This document shows, piece after piece, positions 8,878-17,029 of a stretch of 64,000 nt of DNA. The stretch is from Streptomyces sp. MNU76 (GTDB lineage: Bacteria > Actinomycetota > Actinomycetes > Streptomycetales > Streptomycetaceae). The number at the start of each line of letters is the position of its first letter. The stretch's first letter is position 1. Made by a program: the position numbers and the translations under genes. The notes under the pieces are model-generated. The model had not been told where the DNA came from. It worked only from the letters and a program-made list of their open reading frames with translations, and searched no databases. Where the stretch lies: NCBI RefSeq assembly GCF_020982545.1, contig NZ_JAJKLK010000001.1, positions 1,116,001 to 1,180,000 on the forward strand. The letters are read 5' to 3'.

Positions 8878-9513
8878 ATGGCCAAGAAGACCGCCCCTGA
8901 TTCCGCCCGGCGCAGCGAGAAGTCGCGTCGCGCCATCTACGACGCCGCCCTCGCCCTCGTCGGTGAGGTCGGATACCAGAAGACGACGATCGAGGGCATC
9001 GCCGCCCGCGCCGGCGTCGGCAAGCAGACGATCTACCGGTGGTGGTCCTCGAAGGCGGAGGTCCTGCTGGAGGCGTTCCTCGATCTGAGTGACCAGGCGG
9101 CGGAGGCGGCCGCCCGGCCCGAGGTGATCGGTGAGCGCGCCGAGTACGAGATCCCGGACACCGGGGACCTCGAAGCCGACCTCAAGGCCGTCCTGCGCGC
9201 GACCGTCGACGAACTCCTCGACCCCAAGTTCGAGGTCCCCTCCCGCGCCCTGGCCGCCGAGGGGGTGGTCAACCGGGAGCTCGGCGTCGAGTTCGTCGGC
9301 AAACTGCTCGAACCCCAGCTCCAGTTGTATGTGAAGCGCCTGCGCGCGGCCCAGGAGCAGGGCGCGGTGCGCCCCGACATCGACCCGCGGATCGCCCTGG
9401 AGCTCTTCGTCTCCCCGCTCGCCCAGCGCTGGCTGCAGCACACGGGCCCCATCTCCCACGCGTACACGGACGCCCTCGTCGAGTACGCCCTGCACGGCCT
9501 CGCGCCCCGCTGA
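8878..9513 (+). CDS. TetR/AcrR family transcriptional regulator
   Basis: 211 residues. The N-terminal helix-turn-helix reads AIYDAALALVGEVGYQKTTI, then GIAARAGVGKQTIYRWW (recognition helix), typical of TetR/AcrR repressors. The C-terminal ligand/dimer domain contains the TetR_C-type LFVSPLAQRWLQHTGP. ATG 8878 lies directly downstream of two palindromic sites that are likely its own operators. The likely role is autoregulation plus control of the divergent small gene. The ligand is unknown. Confidence 0.9.
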   Translation: MAKKTAPDSARRSEKSRRAIYDAALALVGEVGYQKTTIEGIAARAGVGKQTIYRWWSSKAEVLLEAFLDLSDQAAEAAARPEVIGERAEYEIPDTGDLEADLKAVLRATVDELLDPKFEVPSRALAAEGVVNRELGVEFVGKLLEPQLQLYVKRLRAAQEQGAVRPDIDPRIALELFVSPLAQRWLQHTGPISHAYTDALVEYALHGLAPR

Positions 9514-9734
9514 GCCGGCGACCCCGTGCGGGTGTGACCAAGGCGACCCGGTGTCGATCGAGCGGGACCGGAGCGTGGCCGGTAAATCACCTCAAAGCAC
9601 GGGATAACCCGTCATCCCTGTCCGCGCTCCGGCATCGCCCCACGTACCCCGGATGTGGGCTCCGGCCACCCGCGGCGCAGGATGGTGGGACCATGGGGAC
9701 ATGTTGTCCGCACCACAGCGAGGCGAGGCGATAG

Positions 9735-10487
9735 ATGAGCGCGACGTTCGGCGGCCGGACCGGTCGGCAGGGCAGGTTCTCCGAGTGGCTGCGTGCCCGG
9801 CGTACCGGCCGCCCGCTCGACCAGGCCGCCGACGACACCGGCCGTGAGGAGCTGCTGCTCGCCGCGGCCTCCGCCGGACTCCCGCTCGCGCCCGCCGCGT
9901 ACCCCTCGGGCTTCCGGTGTTCGTGCGACCGCGTCGGCTGTCCCACCCCCGCCCGGCACCCGGTGTCGTTCGCCTGGCAGACGCAGTCCACCACCGACCG
10001 CGGCCAGATCGAGCGCTGGGCCCGGCATCAGCCGCAGGCCAACTTCATCACCGCGACGGGCATGGTCCACGACGTGCTGGACGTCCCGCTCGCCGCCGGA
10101 CGCGAAGCCCTGGAGCGGCTGCTCGCCGCCGGGATCGAGGTGGGCCCCGTCGCGGAGTTCGAGTCCGAGTCCGACGACGGACGGCTCCTGTTCTTCACCC
10201 TCACTCGGGGTACGCCCGAGGACGAGGACGAGTGGTGGCCCTGCGAGCTGGACTGCCACCCCGAGACCATGGACGAGCACCCGGGCCTGCGCTGGCACTG
10301 CCGCGGGTCCTACGTTCTCGTCCCGCCGGCCCGACTCCCCGGTGACCTCGGCGTCCACTGGGTACGCGGCCCCGAGCACCCGTTGCCGGACCCGCTGAGC
10401 CTGCTGGAGATCCTGACCGACGCCTGCTCACGCCATGTGGGCGAGCAGCCGGACCACACGAACGCGGCCTGGCCCTCCCGCGGCTGA
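9735..10487 (+). CDS. Bifunctional DNA primase/polymerase-like (Prim-Pol N-domain) protein
   Basis: 250-residue protein of a Streptomyces family annotated as primase/polymerase because its N-terminal part resembles the prim-pol fold. ELLLAAASAGLPLAPAAYPSG is followed by a cysteine cluster FRCSCDRVGCPTPARHPVS and an IERWARHQPQANF motif. A replication or repair role is not shown, and the acidic catalytic triad of true prim-pols is not obvious. The start is ATG 9735. It stands alone, with 221 bp upstream that hold no recognisable gene, and it is convergent with the lipoprotein gene. Confidence 0.7.
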   Translation: MSATFGGRTGRQGRFSEWLRARRTGRPLDQAADDTGREELLLAAASAGLPLAPAAYPSGFRCSCDRVGCPTPARHPVSFAWQTQSTTDRGQIERWARHQPQANFITATGMVHDVLDVPLAAGREALERLLAAGIEVGPVAEFESESDDGRLLFFTLTRGTPEDEDEWWPCELDCHPETMDEHPGLRWHCRGSYVLVPPARLPGDLGVHWVRGPEHPLPDPLSLLEILTDACSRHVGEQPDHTNAAWPSRG

Positions 10488-10542
10488 CCCGGTCCGCACG
10501 GCTGAACTCCGCCCCCGGCCGCACGCCACCGCACCCCGGCGG

Positions 10543-11655
10543 TCACTCGCCCTTGGCGCCCGTCAGTCCGCCCACCTGGCTCACGACCCGCACCTGCTGA
10601 TCGGACTCCGTCTTCGCCGGGTCGAGCACTGCCTGGTTGTACACGAACTCCAGGGTCAGGGACTGCTTCGGCTCGCCCGTCATCAGGGCGCGCACGGCCG
10701 CGTCGTTGACGGGGATGCTCACCCCGGGCGCGGCGGTCTGCTTCTGGTAGGTGCGGGTGGTGAAGAAGACCAGCGCCCCGCCGTCCGTGGTGCGCAGCCC
10801 CACCGGCGCGTAGTCACCGTTGGTGAGGGCCTCGTCGATGTACTGCCGCGCCAGGCCCGGCTTCTCCGCGTTCCGCCGACGCCGCGCGCGCTCCTCGGAG
10901 GTGTACGGCCCGTCCGCGAAGAGCGCGCTGTCCTCCTCCAGGTATGTCACGTACCGGTCGGGCAACTGCGCGGGCTCCACGGAGAGTTCGGCGTCGTCGG
11001 GCTGCACCACCTGGGCGTGGCCGTCCTTGTCCTTCTTGAACTCGGGCATGTCGGCGGCCGGCACGATCGTGAGGAAGGAGACCTCCCACAGATCGGTCAG
11101 CCCGTCCCGGGTGAACACGAACACCCAGCGGTCCGTCGCGTTGCCCTTGTTGGCGGTGGCGTCGACGACGAACCAACGCGGCCACGCCGCCTTCTCCGGG
11201 ATCGTGTACGTGACGTCGGCCAGCTTCAGCGGCACATGGTTCGGGTTGCCGCCCGGGTTGAGCTTCGCGCCCGAACGGAGCTTGCCGCCGTCGATGTCGG
11301 CGAGCGCGCCGGTGACCCGGGAGGCGTCCTGGGACTGGTCGTTGGCCTTGTCCGCCGTGTTGTACGCGGTGGTGAAGTCCTGCAGCGCGCGCTCCGCCTC
11401 CGCCTGGGTCGCGGCGGGAAGGATCTCCAGGTCGCCCCGGACCACCACGCACCCGCTCGCCGTCAACGACAGTGCGGTCACCGCCGTGGTCACCAGCGCG
11501 CCACGCCCGTACGCGCGAAGCCCGCCCCGGCGACGAACTCCGCCCCGGAGACGAAGCCCACTCCGGAGACGAAGCCCGAGGAACCTCCCGACCGTACGAA
11601 CCGGACGAACCTCACGAAGCCTCAGTGGGCTCCGAACCCCGCGCACCCTGCTCAT
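10543..11655 (-). CDS. Putative lipoprotein of unknown function
   Basis: 370-residue exported protein of the actinomycete type seen next to transport genes. A hydrophobic stretch ALVTTAVTALSLTASGC ends in a lipobox-like sequence (Cys at about residue 69), so the mature protein would be lipid-anchored outside the membrane. The rest is soluble mixed alpha/beta with no motif I recognise. The N-terminus before the signal is unusually Arg-rich and is encoded by an 18-bp tandem repeat. ATG 11655 lies inside the 3' end of the preceding fused iron-permease remnant. GTG 11493 is a possible later start but would leave no positively charged n-region. Confidence 0.65.
   Translation of the reverse strand: MSRVRGVRSPLRLREVRPVRTVGRFLGLRLRSGLRLRGGVRRRGGLRAYGRGALVTTAVTALSLTASGCVVVRGDLEILPAATQAEAERALQDFTTAYNTADKANDQSQDASRVTGALADIDGGKLRSGAKLNPGGNPNHVPLKLADVTYTIPEKAAWPRWFVVDATANKGNATDRWVFVFTRDGLTDLWEVSFLTIVPAADMPEFKKDKDGHAQVVQPDDAELSVEPAQLPDRYVTYLEEDSALFADGPYTSEERARRRRNAEKPGLARQYIDEALTNGDYAPVGLRTTDGGALVFFTTRTYQKQTAAPGVSIPVNDAAVRALMTGEPKQSLTLEFVYNQAVLDPAKTESDQQVRVVSQVGGLTGAKGE
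11523..11576. repeat. 18-bp tandem repeat, three units
   Basis: Three consecutive 18-bp units (11523-11540, 11541-11558, 11559-11576) share the core CCCCGG(A/C)GACGAA. They lie in the 5' part of the lipoprotein gene and encode its repetitive Leu/Arg/Gly stretch. 18 bp keeps the reading frame. Confidence 0.75.
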
Positions 11656-12239
11656 CAGGAATCTTCACCTTCCCCTTCCCGGAGGCGAACCCTACCGGGG
11701 CCAGGAACAGCGCGAGCGTCGGGACCAGATAGAGGACCCAGACCGTGACTTGGCGGACCGCCGGGTCGGGCTGGAAGGTGAACACACCCTTCAGGAGGGT
11801 GCCGTACCAGCTGTCCGGCGGCACCGCGAAGATCGCCGAACCCACGTGCTGGATGTACTCGTCGAGCGCCTCCGTGGCCAGATCGCGCTGCACCCGGATG
11901 AACCGTTCCCAGGGGCTGAGCGGGAGTGAGTCCTGTTTCCAGGTCTCATGCTCGGCCGAACGCGCCGGACGGTGTTGGGCGTTTGGTTGCCCGCGTTCGC
12001 TCCGCGTCCGGGCGGCACGGATCGTGTCCGAGGAGATCACGTCACCGGTCGGGATGGGATAGGCCCCGAGCCCACCGGCGACCGGCACCAGAACGAACAG
12101 CGCGACGACGAGACCGACGGTGAGCAGAAGAGGGGCCCGCCGACGCCCGACCCCGCCGCCCCTGTGCCCCGCCCGAGTCGTCAATGTCGTCGGTGTCGTC
12201 GGCTCTCTTCGGATCAACCGGCTTGTCCAGTACGGTCAC
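11612..12239 (-). pseudogene. Chimeric iron-transporter remnant: FecCD-like start + TnpB right end + FTR1/EfeU-like end
   Basis: Three unrelated parts form one reading path. From GTG 12239 (TVLDKPVDPKRADD) and, after a one-base frame change near 12140-12155, the sequence resembles the start of a FecCD-type siderophore/heme permease: one helix LLLTVGLVVALFVLVPVAGG, then GAYPIPTGDV. The middle (12030 to about 11902) is a copy of the 3' end of the tnpB at 54.2-55.9 kb (NAQHRPARSAEHETW, then QDSLPL). The remainder (PPDSWYGTLLKGVFTFQPDP, then VWVLYLVPTLALFL) resembles the C-terminal end of FTR1/EfeU iron permeases. Nothing remains of either transport core, so neither permease can work. A short open frame of 201 residues from TTG 12217 could still be translated. 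Confidence 0.65.
11902..12030 (-). mobile_element. Orphan right end of an IS200/IS605 (TnpB) element
   Basis: Read on the minus strand, 12030 to 11918 matches 55767-55880 nearly base for base: a few substitutions and one missing G, over 113-114 bp. A further GGAACGGT match lies at 11902-11909. No left end and no tnpB accompany it. In TnpB elements this segment holds the tnpB 3' end and the omegaRNA scaffold. The sequence just below 11902-11918 would be its guide if it is transcribed. Confidence 0.75.
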
Positions 12240-12337
12240 TTGGCCCTCTCACGGGTGGGTTCGGGGCTGCCGGTCGGGCCGGCGGCGGTGCGGTGACCTG
12301 GTACGACCCGGGGCCCGGTTGATGTTTCAATGCGGGG

Positions 12338-13021
12338 GTGACCGACTTCGATGTGCTGCGGGTGTTCTGCGGACCCCGCGGCGGATACGGCAAAGAGCTG
12401 GGCGTCGTCCGTGAGGGCTCCGTCATGCCCGACCGTGCAGAGCGCCAGGAGTTCGCCGCCAAACTCGGCTTCAGCGAGACCGTGTTCGTGGACGACCCCG
12501 AGCGCGGTGTCATCGACATCTACACCCCATCGCAGCGCCTGCCCTTCGCCGGACACCCCTGCGTGGGCGCGGCCTGGCTGCTCGACGCGCCCGAACTGGT
12601 CACCCCGGCCGGCCTCGTCGGCGCCCGGCTGGACGGCGAGTTCAGCTGGATCGAGGCCCTGCCGGAGTGGGCCCCGCCCCGCACCTTCCGCCAGTACGCC
12701 TCCGCCGCCGAGGTCGACGACCTACGCGTACCGGCCCCCGGCGAGCGAAGCGAGATGGGGGTACCCCCGGACGAAGTCTGGGGGAGGATCTACGCCTGGG
12801 CCTGGGAGGACGAGGCCGCCGGCCGCATCCGTGCCCGCGCCTTCCCCGGCCGCGACGACGGCATCGACGAGGACGAGGCCACCGGCGCCGCGGCCCTCCA
12901 ACTCACCGCCCACCTCGGCCGAGCCCTGAACATCACCCAGGGCACCGGCTCCCAACTCCTCACGGCCCCGCAGCCGCACGGCTGGGTGGAGGTCGGGGGC
13001 AGGGTGTTCCTGGAGCGATAG
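12338..13021 (+). CDS. PhzF family epimerase/isomerase-like protein
   Basis: 227 residues, shorter than the usual 260-300 of the PhzF/diaminopimelate-epimerase fold. Recognisable blocks are VLRVFCGPRGGYGKELGVV, the catalytic-Glu region FSETVFVDD, YTPSQRLPFAGHPCVGAAWLL (the highly conserved FAGHPTxG block) and the C-terminal ITQGTGSQLL. Between residues about 135 and 150 the protein runs through PGERSEMGVPPDEVWGR, encoded by a palindromic DNA insertion (12741-12786). The insertion kept the frame and probably lengthens a loop. The start is GTG 12338. The substrate is unknown. Confidence 0.82.
   Translation: MTDFDVLRVFCGPRGGYGKELGVVREGSVMPDRAERQEFAAKLGFSETVFVDDPERGVIDIYTPSQRLPFAGHPCVGAAWLLDAPELVTPAGLVGARLDGEFSWIEALPEWAPPRTFRQYASAAEVDDLRVPAPGERSEMGVPPDEVWGRIYAWAWEDEAAGRIRARAFPGRDDGIDEDEATGAAALQLTAHLGRALNITQGTGSQLLTAPQPHGWVEVGGRVFLER
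12741..12786. repeat. Small palindromic (REP-like) insertion inside phzF
   Basis: A 46-bp segment contains GCGAGCGAAGCGAG, the perfect palindrome GGGGGTACCCCC, and the hairpin CCCCCGGAC-GAA-GTCTGGGGG. It has the look of the short intergenic palindromes common in Streptomyces, but here it interrupts a coding sequence without breaking the frame. Confidence 0.65.
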
Positions 13022-13040
13022 GGCCGCCCTAGGGGGCACC

Positions 13041-13110
13041 CCCTGCTTTTGAGGGGCGCGGGGCTGTATCGATATGCGGCTCCGCCGCGTGGGCGCGACC
13101 AGCCCCCACT
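13041..13110 (+). repeat. Interspersed GC-rich repeat, divergent copy
   Basis: The segment has CCCCTGCTTTTGAGGGGCG, then CGGGGCTGTATCGATATGCG and GGGCGCGACCAGCCCC. The first half matches the core of the copies at 25.7 and 43.8 kb, but the second half differs. It fills most of the 142-bp gap between convergent phzF and heme oxygenase and may act as a terminator hairpin (CCCCTGCTTTTGAGGGG). Confidence 0.6.
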
Positions 13111-13163
13111 AACCCGCACTGATCCCACGGCCCCCGGCACCCCCGCCCCAGCGAGCGCAGCGC

Positions 13164-13832
13164 CTACGCACTCAACGGAAACTCGTCACCCAAGGCAAGA
13201 AAGACCGCGGTGTTGAGCGCGAACGCCCGCTTGCACTCACCCACGATCCGTTGCTTCTCCAGCTCATCGGCCGGCACCTGGTCCAGCAGTTCCCGGTACC
13301 CCCGCTTGAACGCGGCCGGGTTGGTGATCTCCTCGAAGACGTAGAACCGCACCCCGTCGCCCTTCTTGGCGAAGCCCCAGGTCTTCTCGGCCCGGTCCCG
13401 GATGATCTGCCCACCCGACAGGTCCCCGAGATACCGCGTGTAGTGGTGGGCCACATACCCGCCGGCCCAGGTGCGCGCGCACTCCGCGACCCGTGCCGCG
13501 TACTCCTCGGTCGCCGGCAGCGCCGTGAGCGTCGACCGCCAGCCGGGGCCGCGCAGATGCTCCAGGTCCCGCTCCAGCGCGCCCAGCCGCATCAGCTCGG
13601 GCTGCACGAACGGTCCCGCGACCGGGTCGTGGGCCAGCCCGGGGGCGGCGCTCTCCAGCGCCTCGTACACGAACCACAGCTGCTCGGTGTAGCGCGTGTA
13701 CGCCTCTACACCGAGTTTGCCGCCCAGCATGTCGGCCATGAACGTCGTGCTCTCCGCCTCGGTGTGCTGCTCGTGCGAGGCGGTGCGGATGAGCGTGGAG
13801 AACGCCGTGTCCGATGTGACCGACGCGTTCAT
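13164..13832 (-). CDS. hmuO: Biliverdin-producing heme oxygenase
   Basis: 222-residue cytosolic HmuO-type heme oxygenase. It opens heme with O2 and electrons to give biliverdin, CO and free iron. The proximal heme ligand is His23 within ASHEQHTEAE, and the distal-helix GDLSGG is at residues 136-141 (YLGDLSGGQIIRD). The start is ATG 13832. An iron-box sequence lies 50-68 bp upstream, which points to DtxR/DmdR-type iron repression. The remnant of iron/heme transport genes 1 kb away suggests the gene once sat in a larger iron-acquisition region. Confidence 0.93.
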   Translation of the reverse strand: MNASVTSDTAFSTLIRTASHEQHTEAESTTFMADMLGGKLGVEAYTRYTEQLWFVYEALESAAPGLAHDPVAGPFVQPELMRLGALERDLEHLRGPGWRSTLTALPATEEYAARVAECARTWAGGYVAHHYTRYLGDLSGGQIIRDRAEKTWGFAKKGDGVRFYVFEEITNPAAFKRGYRELLDQVPADELEKQRIVGECKRAFALNTAVFLALGDEFPLSA

Positions 13833-13881
13833 GGAGGCCTCCGGTGCCGATGGGGATGGACGCGAACCTGTTGCCAGTTTC

Positions 13882-13900
13882 TATGGTTAGGTTTACCTAA
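13882..13900 (-). promoter_or_regulatory. Iron box (DtxR/DmdR1-type operator) for heme oxygenase
   Basis: TATGGTTAGGTTTACCTAA matches 15 of 19 positions of the consensus TTAGGTTAGGCTAACCTAA and contains the perfect inverted repeat TTAGGT/ACCTAA (13887-13900). It sits upstream of hmuO only, because map reads away from it. Confidence 0.8.
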
Positions 13901-14069
13901 GTCAACAGGTTCCCGACTCCCTGTCGGTAAAAACGCTACCCTGGATCCCCGCCGCCTCCACATGGAATCCGCGCAAGAAGGAACCCGCCGCACGGCGGGA
14001 GGCCGACGGCGGGTTGTGGCAGGACGAAGCGGGGGCGGGACCACCGCGGCGGAGCTGGGTCCGGTGGCT

Positions 14070-14927
14070 CTACGGCAGCGTGAGGATCTCCGCGCCGGTC
14101 TCCGTGACCACCAGCGTGTGCTCGAACTGCGCGGTCCGCTTGCGGTCCTTCGTCACGACCGTCCAGCCGTCGTCCCACATGTCGTAGTCGTACGATCCGA
14201 GCGTCAGCATCGGCTCGATGGTGAAGGTCATCCCGGTCTGGATCAGGGTGGTGGCGTGCGGGGAGTCGTAGTGCGGGACGATCAGCCCGGAGTGGAACGA
14301 CGAGTTGATCCCGTGCCCGGTGAAGTCGCGCACGACCCCGTAGCCGAACCGCTTCGCGTAGGACTCGATGACGCGCCCGATGATGTTGATCTGCCGTCCC
14401 GGCTTGACGGCCTTGATGGCACGGGCGAGCGACTCCCGGGTCCGCTCGACGAGCAGCTTCGACTCCTCGTCGACCTCGCCGACCAGGTAGGTGGCGTTGT
14501 TGTCGCCGTGGACGCCGCCGATGTACGCCGTCACGTCCAGGTTCACGATGTCGCCGTCGTGCAGCACGGTCGAGTCGGGGATGCCGTGGCAGATCACCTC
14601 GTTGACCGAGGTGCACAGCGACTTGGGGAAGCCGCGGTAGCCGAGCGTCGAGGGGTAGGCCCCGTGGTCGCACATGTACTCGTGCGCGACCCGGTCCAAC
14701 TCGTCCGTGGTGACCCCGGGGGCGATGTGCTTGGCGGCCTCGGCCATCGCCCGGGCCGCGATCCGGCCGGCGATCCGCATCGCCTCGATCGTCTCCGGGG
14801 TCTGCACCTCCGGCCCGGTGTACGGAGTCGGGGCGGGCTTGCCCACGTACTCGGGACGGCGGATGTTCCCCGGTACGGGGCGGGCGGGGGAGAGCTTCCC
14901 CGGTGCGAGCAGCGACTGGCCAGACAT
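14070..14927 (-). CDS. map: Type I methionyl aminopeptidase
   Basis: 285-residue cytosolic metalloprotease that removes initiator methionine from new proteins. The five metal ligands D131, D142, H205, E238 and E269 have the same spacing as in the E. coli enzyme (11, 63, 33 and 31 residues). They lie in [31 protein letters not shown] and QFEHT. An N-terminal extension of about 40 residues ([19 protein letters not shown]) is typical of actinobacterial paralogues. It is divergent from the small protein at 14995; the start is ATG 14927. Confidence 0.95.
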   Translation of the reverse strand: MSGQSLLAPGKLSPARPVPGNIRRPEYVGKPAPTPYTGPEVQTPETIEAMRIAGRIAARAMAEAAKHIAPGVTTDELDRVAHEYMCDHGAYPSTLGYRGFPKSLCTSVNEVICHGIPDSTVLHDGDIVNLDVTAYIGGVHGDNNATYLVGEVDEESKLLVERTRESLARAIKAVKPGRQINIIGRVIESYAKRFGYGVVRDFTGHGINSSFHSGLIVPHYDSPHATTLIQTGMTFTIEPMLTLGSYDYDMWDDGWTVVTKDRKRTAQFEHTLVVTETGAEILTLP

Positions 14928-14994
14928 GCCAGCGAGTTTAACCAGCGGTGGTGGGGGACCATGTCGGTGAGGACTGGCGAAGGGAACTCAGCTC

Positions 14995-15222
14995 ATGCCC
15001 CTGTTCAAACGGCGTACGGTCGGCAAGCCCGGTGAGTGGTTCTACTGCCTGGAGCACAAGAAGGTCGAGGAGGGCCCCGACTGTCCCGGCAAGGACCGCA
15101 TGGGTCCCTATGCCTCCCGCCAGGACGCCACCCGGGCCATGGAGACGGCCCGGGAGCGCAACGAGGAGTGGGAGACGGACCCGCGCTGGCACGACAACCC
15201 GTCCCCGGGGCCCGACGCCTGA
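14995..15222 (+). CDS. Conserved small Streptomyces protein (SPOR-like annotation in relatives)
   Basis: 75 residues, hydrophilic, starting MPLFKRRTVGKPGEWFYCLE, with HKKVEEGPDCPGKDRMGPYA and a helix DATRAMETARERNEEW. Two cysteines (Cys18 and about Cys30) flank the charged turn. It looks like a small domain-sized protein, often found beside map in this genus. The function is unknown. ATG 14995 is the only sensible start, directly downstream of the divergent map promoter. Confidence 0.75.
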   Translation: MPLFKRRTVGKPGEWFYCLEHKKVEEGPDCPGKDRMGPYASRQDATRAMETARERNEEWETDPRWHDNPSPGPDA

Positions 15223-15250
15223 TTCCGCGGCCCCCTGCTCACCACTCGCC

Positions 15251-16090
15251 TCACCACTCGGCGGGGGCGGAGGTCCTGCCGTCGTGCGGGACCTGGTGCG
15301 GCGCGGGGGTGCCGACGCCGCCCTCGCGCGGCGCGCGAGCCGCGTGCTCCCACTCTGCGTCGCCGAGCACCATGTCGGGGTCGAACATCACGATGACGGC
15401 GGCGACCAGGAGGACGACGAGCGGGCCGGCGAGCATGGCCAGGAGGAACGACAGCAGGTCGGCGGAGGACTGCGAGACGTCGGACCGGCCCGTCAGGTGG
15501 ACGGAGACCGAGGCCATGCCCGTGTAGTGCATCCCGGTCACGGCCACACCCATGACCGCGCTCGCCCCGATGCTGGCCCACAGCGTGTGGATGGAGACGG
15601 CTGCCCACAGGGCGGCCGTGGCCGCCACGACGGCGATCACGACGGACAGGATCACCGTCGGGGTGTCGTAGTGGAGGGTGCCGTTGGTGTGCACGGCGGC
15701 CATGCCGAGGTAGTGCATGGCCGCGACACCGAGCCCGGTGATCGTGCCGGCCGTCGCCAGGGTCGGCACGGAGCCGCCCCGGTAGCCGACGAGGAACACG
15801 CCGACCGCGACGACGCCGATGGCGACGGCGAGGCTGAGCAGTGTCTTCGACATGTCGTAGTTGACCAGCGCGCCCTGGACGTTGAAGCCGATCATGGCGA
15901 TGAAGTGCATGGTCCAGATGCCGCAGCCGATCGACACGGCCCCCAGGGCCAGCCACCCGGCTCTGCGGTGCGGGCGTCTGAGCGACCGCGTCGCGCACCG
16001 CAGCCCGAGTGCCGCCCCGAGGCAGGCCATCAGGTACGCGGCGACCGGGGTCGTGGCGCCGAAATGGAAGTTGGAGACGGTGGCGTTCAT
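15251..16090 (-). CDS. MHYT-domain integral membrane sensor protein
   Basis: 279-residue membrane protein with the three repeated MHYT motifs of the family: WTMHFIAM, AMHYLGMAA and GMHYTGMAS. They are spread over about seven predicted helices, with a further helix LLSFLLAMLAGPLVVLLVAAVIVMF. The conserved Met/His pairs are thought to bind copper and sense O2, CO or NO. Most bacterial MHYT proteins carry GGDEF/EAL output domains; this one ends in a short charged cytoplasmic tail and so has no visible output. The start is ATG 16090 behind GGGAGGG. A longer in-frame start upstream (16204) lacks a ribosome site. Confidence 0.88.
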   Translation of the reverse strand: MNATVSNFHFGATTPVAAYLMACLGAALGLRCATRSLRRPHRRAGWLALGAVSIGCGIWTMHFIAMIGFNVQGALVNYDMSKTLLSLAVAIGVVAVGVFLVGYRGGSVPTLATAGTITGLGVAAMHYLGMAAVHTNGTLHYDTPTVILSVVIAVVAATAALWAAVSIHTLWASIGASAVMGVAVTGMHYTGMASVSVHLTGRSDVSQSSADLLSFLLAMLAGPLVVLLVAAVIVMFDPDMVLGDAEWEHAARAPREGGVGTPAPHQVPHDGRTSAPAEW

Positions 16091-16321
16091 GTAGGGCCCT
16101 CCCCTGGCGTACATGAGATGCGCCTCGGTCCGGTGCGCGTGAGGGCGCGGACGACACCCCCGTTCTGCCGAGGGTGGGGCGCAGGAGCCAAGAGACTGAA
16201 ACAAGCCACCTGGCCGAGATGGCGCGATTCAATCACACTCTGCTCACGCTTCCTACACAGAAGTGAAGTTTCGTTGAAACGGGGATGACCGAGGCGGGGG
16301 AGGCGGGAGTGGCGACCGGCG

Positions 16322-16924
16322 TCACCAGTGGGTGGGAGGCGGTGACGTGAGCCGGTCGGTGAGACGGGAGAGGCGCTCACGGAAGCGGCGCCGCCCCCTC
16401 GGCTCCGGCGCCGCGTCCTCCCCGGCGGCCGCGCTCACCAGGTGCTGCACGGTGTCCAGGTCGACGACCGGCTCGGCGGGCGCCGCCAACGCCTCGTGGG
16501 CCAGCGCGTCGAGCTCCCGGTCGCCGGTGTTCAGCGATAGCACCGTCGCCCCGGCCCGCCGCGCGTCGTGCACCCGCTCCAGCAGGGCGGCCCCCGGCGC
16601 GGACGGCGCGACCACCAGCAGGGTCTCGCCCCGCCGCGCCGCCGACACCCGGCCGAGCCCCACCGCCAGGTGCGCGGGGTCCGAGTGCCGCGCCGAGTGC
16701 CGTACGAGCGTCGGGGCGAGTTCCGGCGTGCCGGACCAGGCCGCCTCGTCGACCAGATGTGCCGCGAGATGCCACGGCTCGTAGTCGGCCGTACCGACGA
16801 GCAGCAGCCCACCGCCGTACGACACCACGGATCCCCGCAGCGCCCCCGCGAACCGCCGCGTGGCCCCCAGCCACTCCGTCCCGGCGAGCACCTCACGCAA
16901 CAACGCGACCCGTACGGCATCCAT
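16322..16924 (-). CDS. Conserved protein of unknown function (SIS/phosphosugar-isomerase-like core)
   Basis: 200 residues, soluble. The middle reads TLLVVAPSAPGAALLERVHDARRAGATVLSL, which resembles the nucleotide- or sugar-binding strand-turn-helix of SIS domains. That resemblance is weak and not enough to assign activity. The C-terminus is Arg-rich. The start is ATG 16924. It lies alone between the MHYT gene and the divergent sialidase gene. Confidence 0.65.
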   Translation of the reverse strand: MDAVRVALLREVLAGTEWLGATRRFAGALRGSVVSYGGGLLLVGTADYEPWHLAAHLVDEAAWSGTPELAPTLVRHSARHSDPAHLAVGLGRVSAARRGETLLVVAPSAPGAALLERVHDARRAGATVLSLNTGDRELDALAHEALAAPAEPVVDLDTVQHLVSAAAGEDAAPEPRGRRRFRERLSRLTDRLTSPPPTHW

Positions 16925-17029
16925 GCGCCCGCATCCTGCCGCAACCGGACACTCGTGACCCGGTGTTCACCCCGAATTGGCCCGAGCCGGGCACGCAGGC
17001 CGAACAGCGACCGCCACGGGCGCACCGCA

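Noticed and set aside
10814..11929. Open frames on both strands across the lipoprotein gene
   Set aside because: Their products are Arg/Gly/Ala-rich without motifs; the lipoprotein frame has a signal peptide and normal codon bias.
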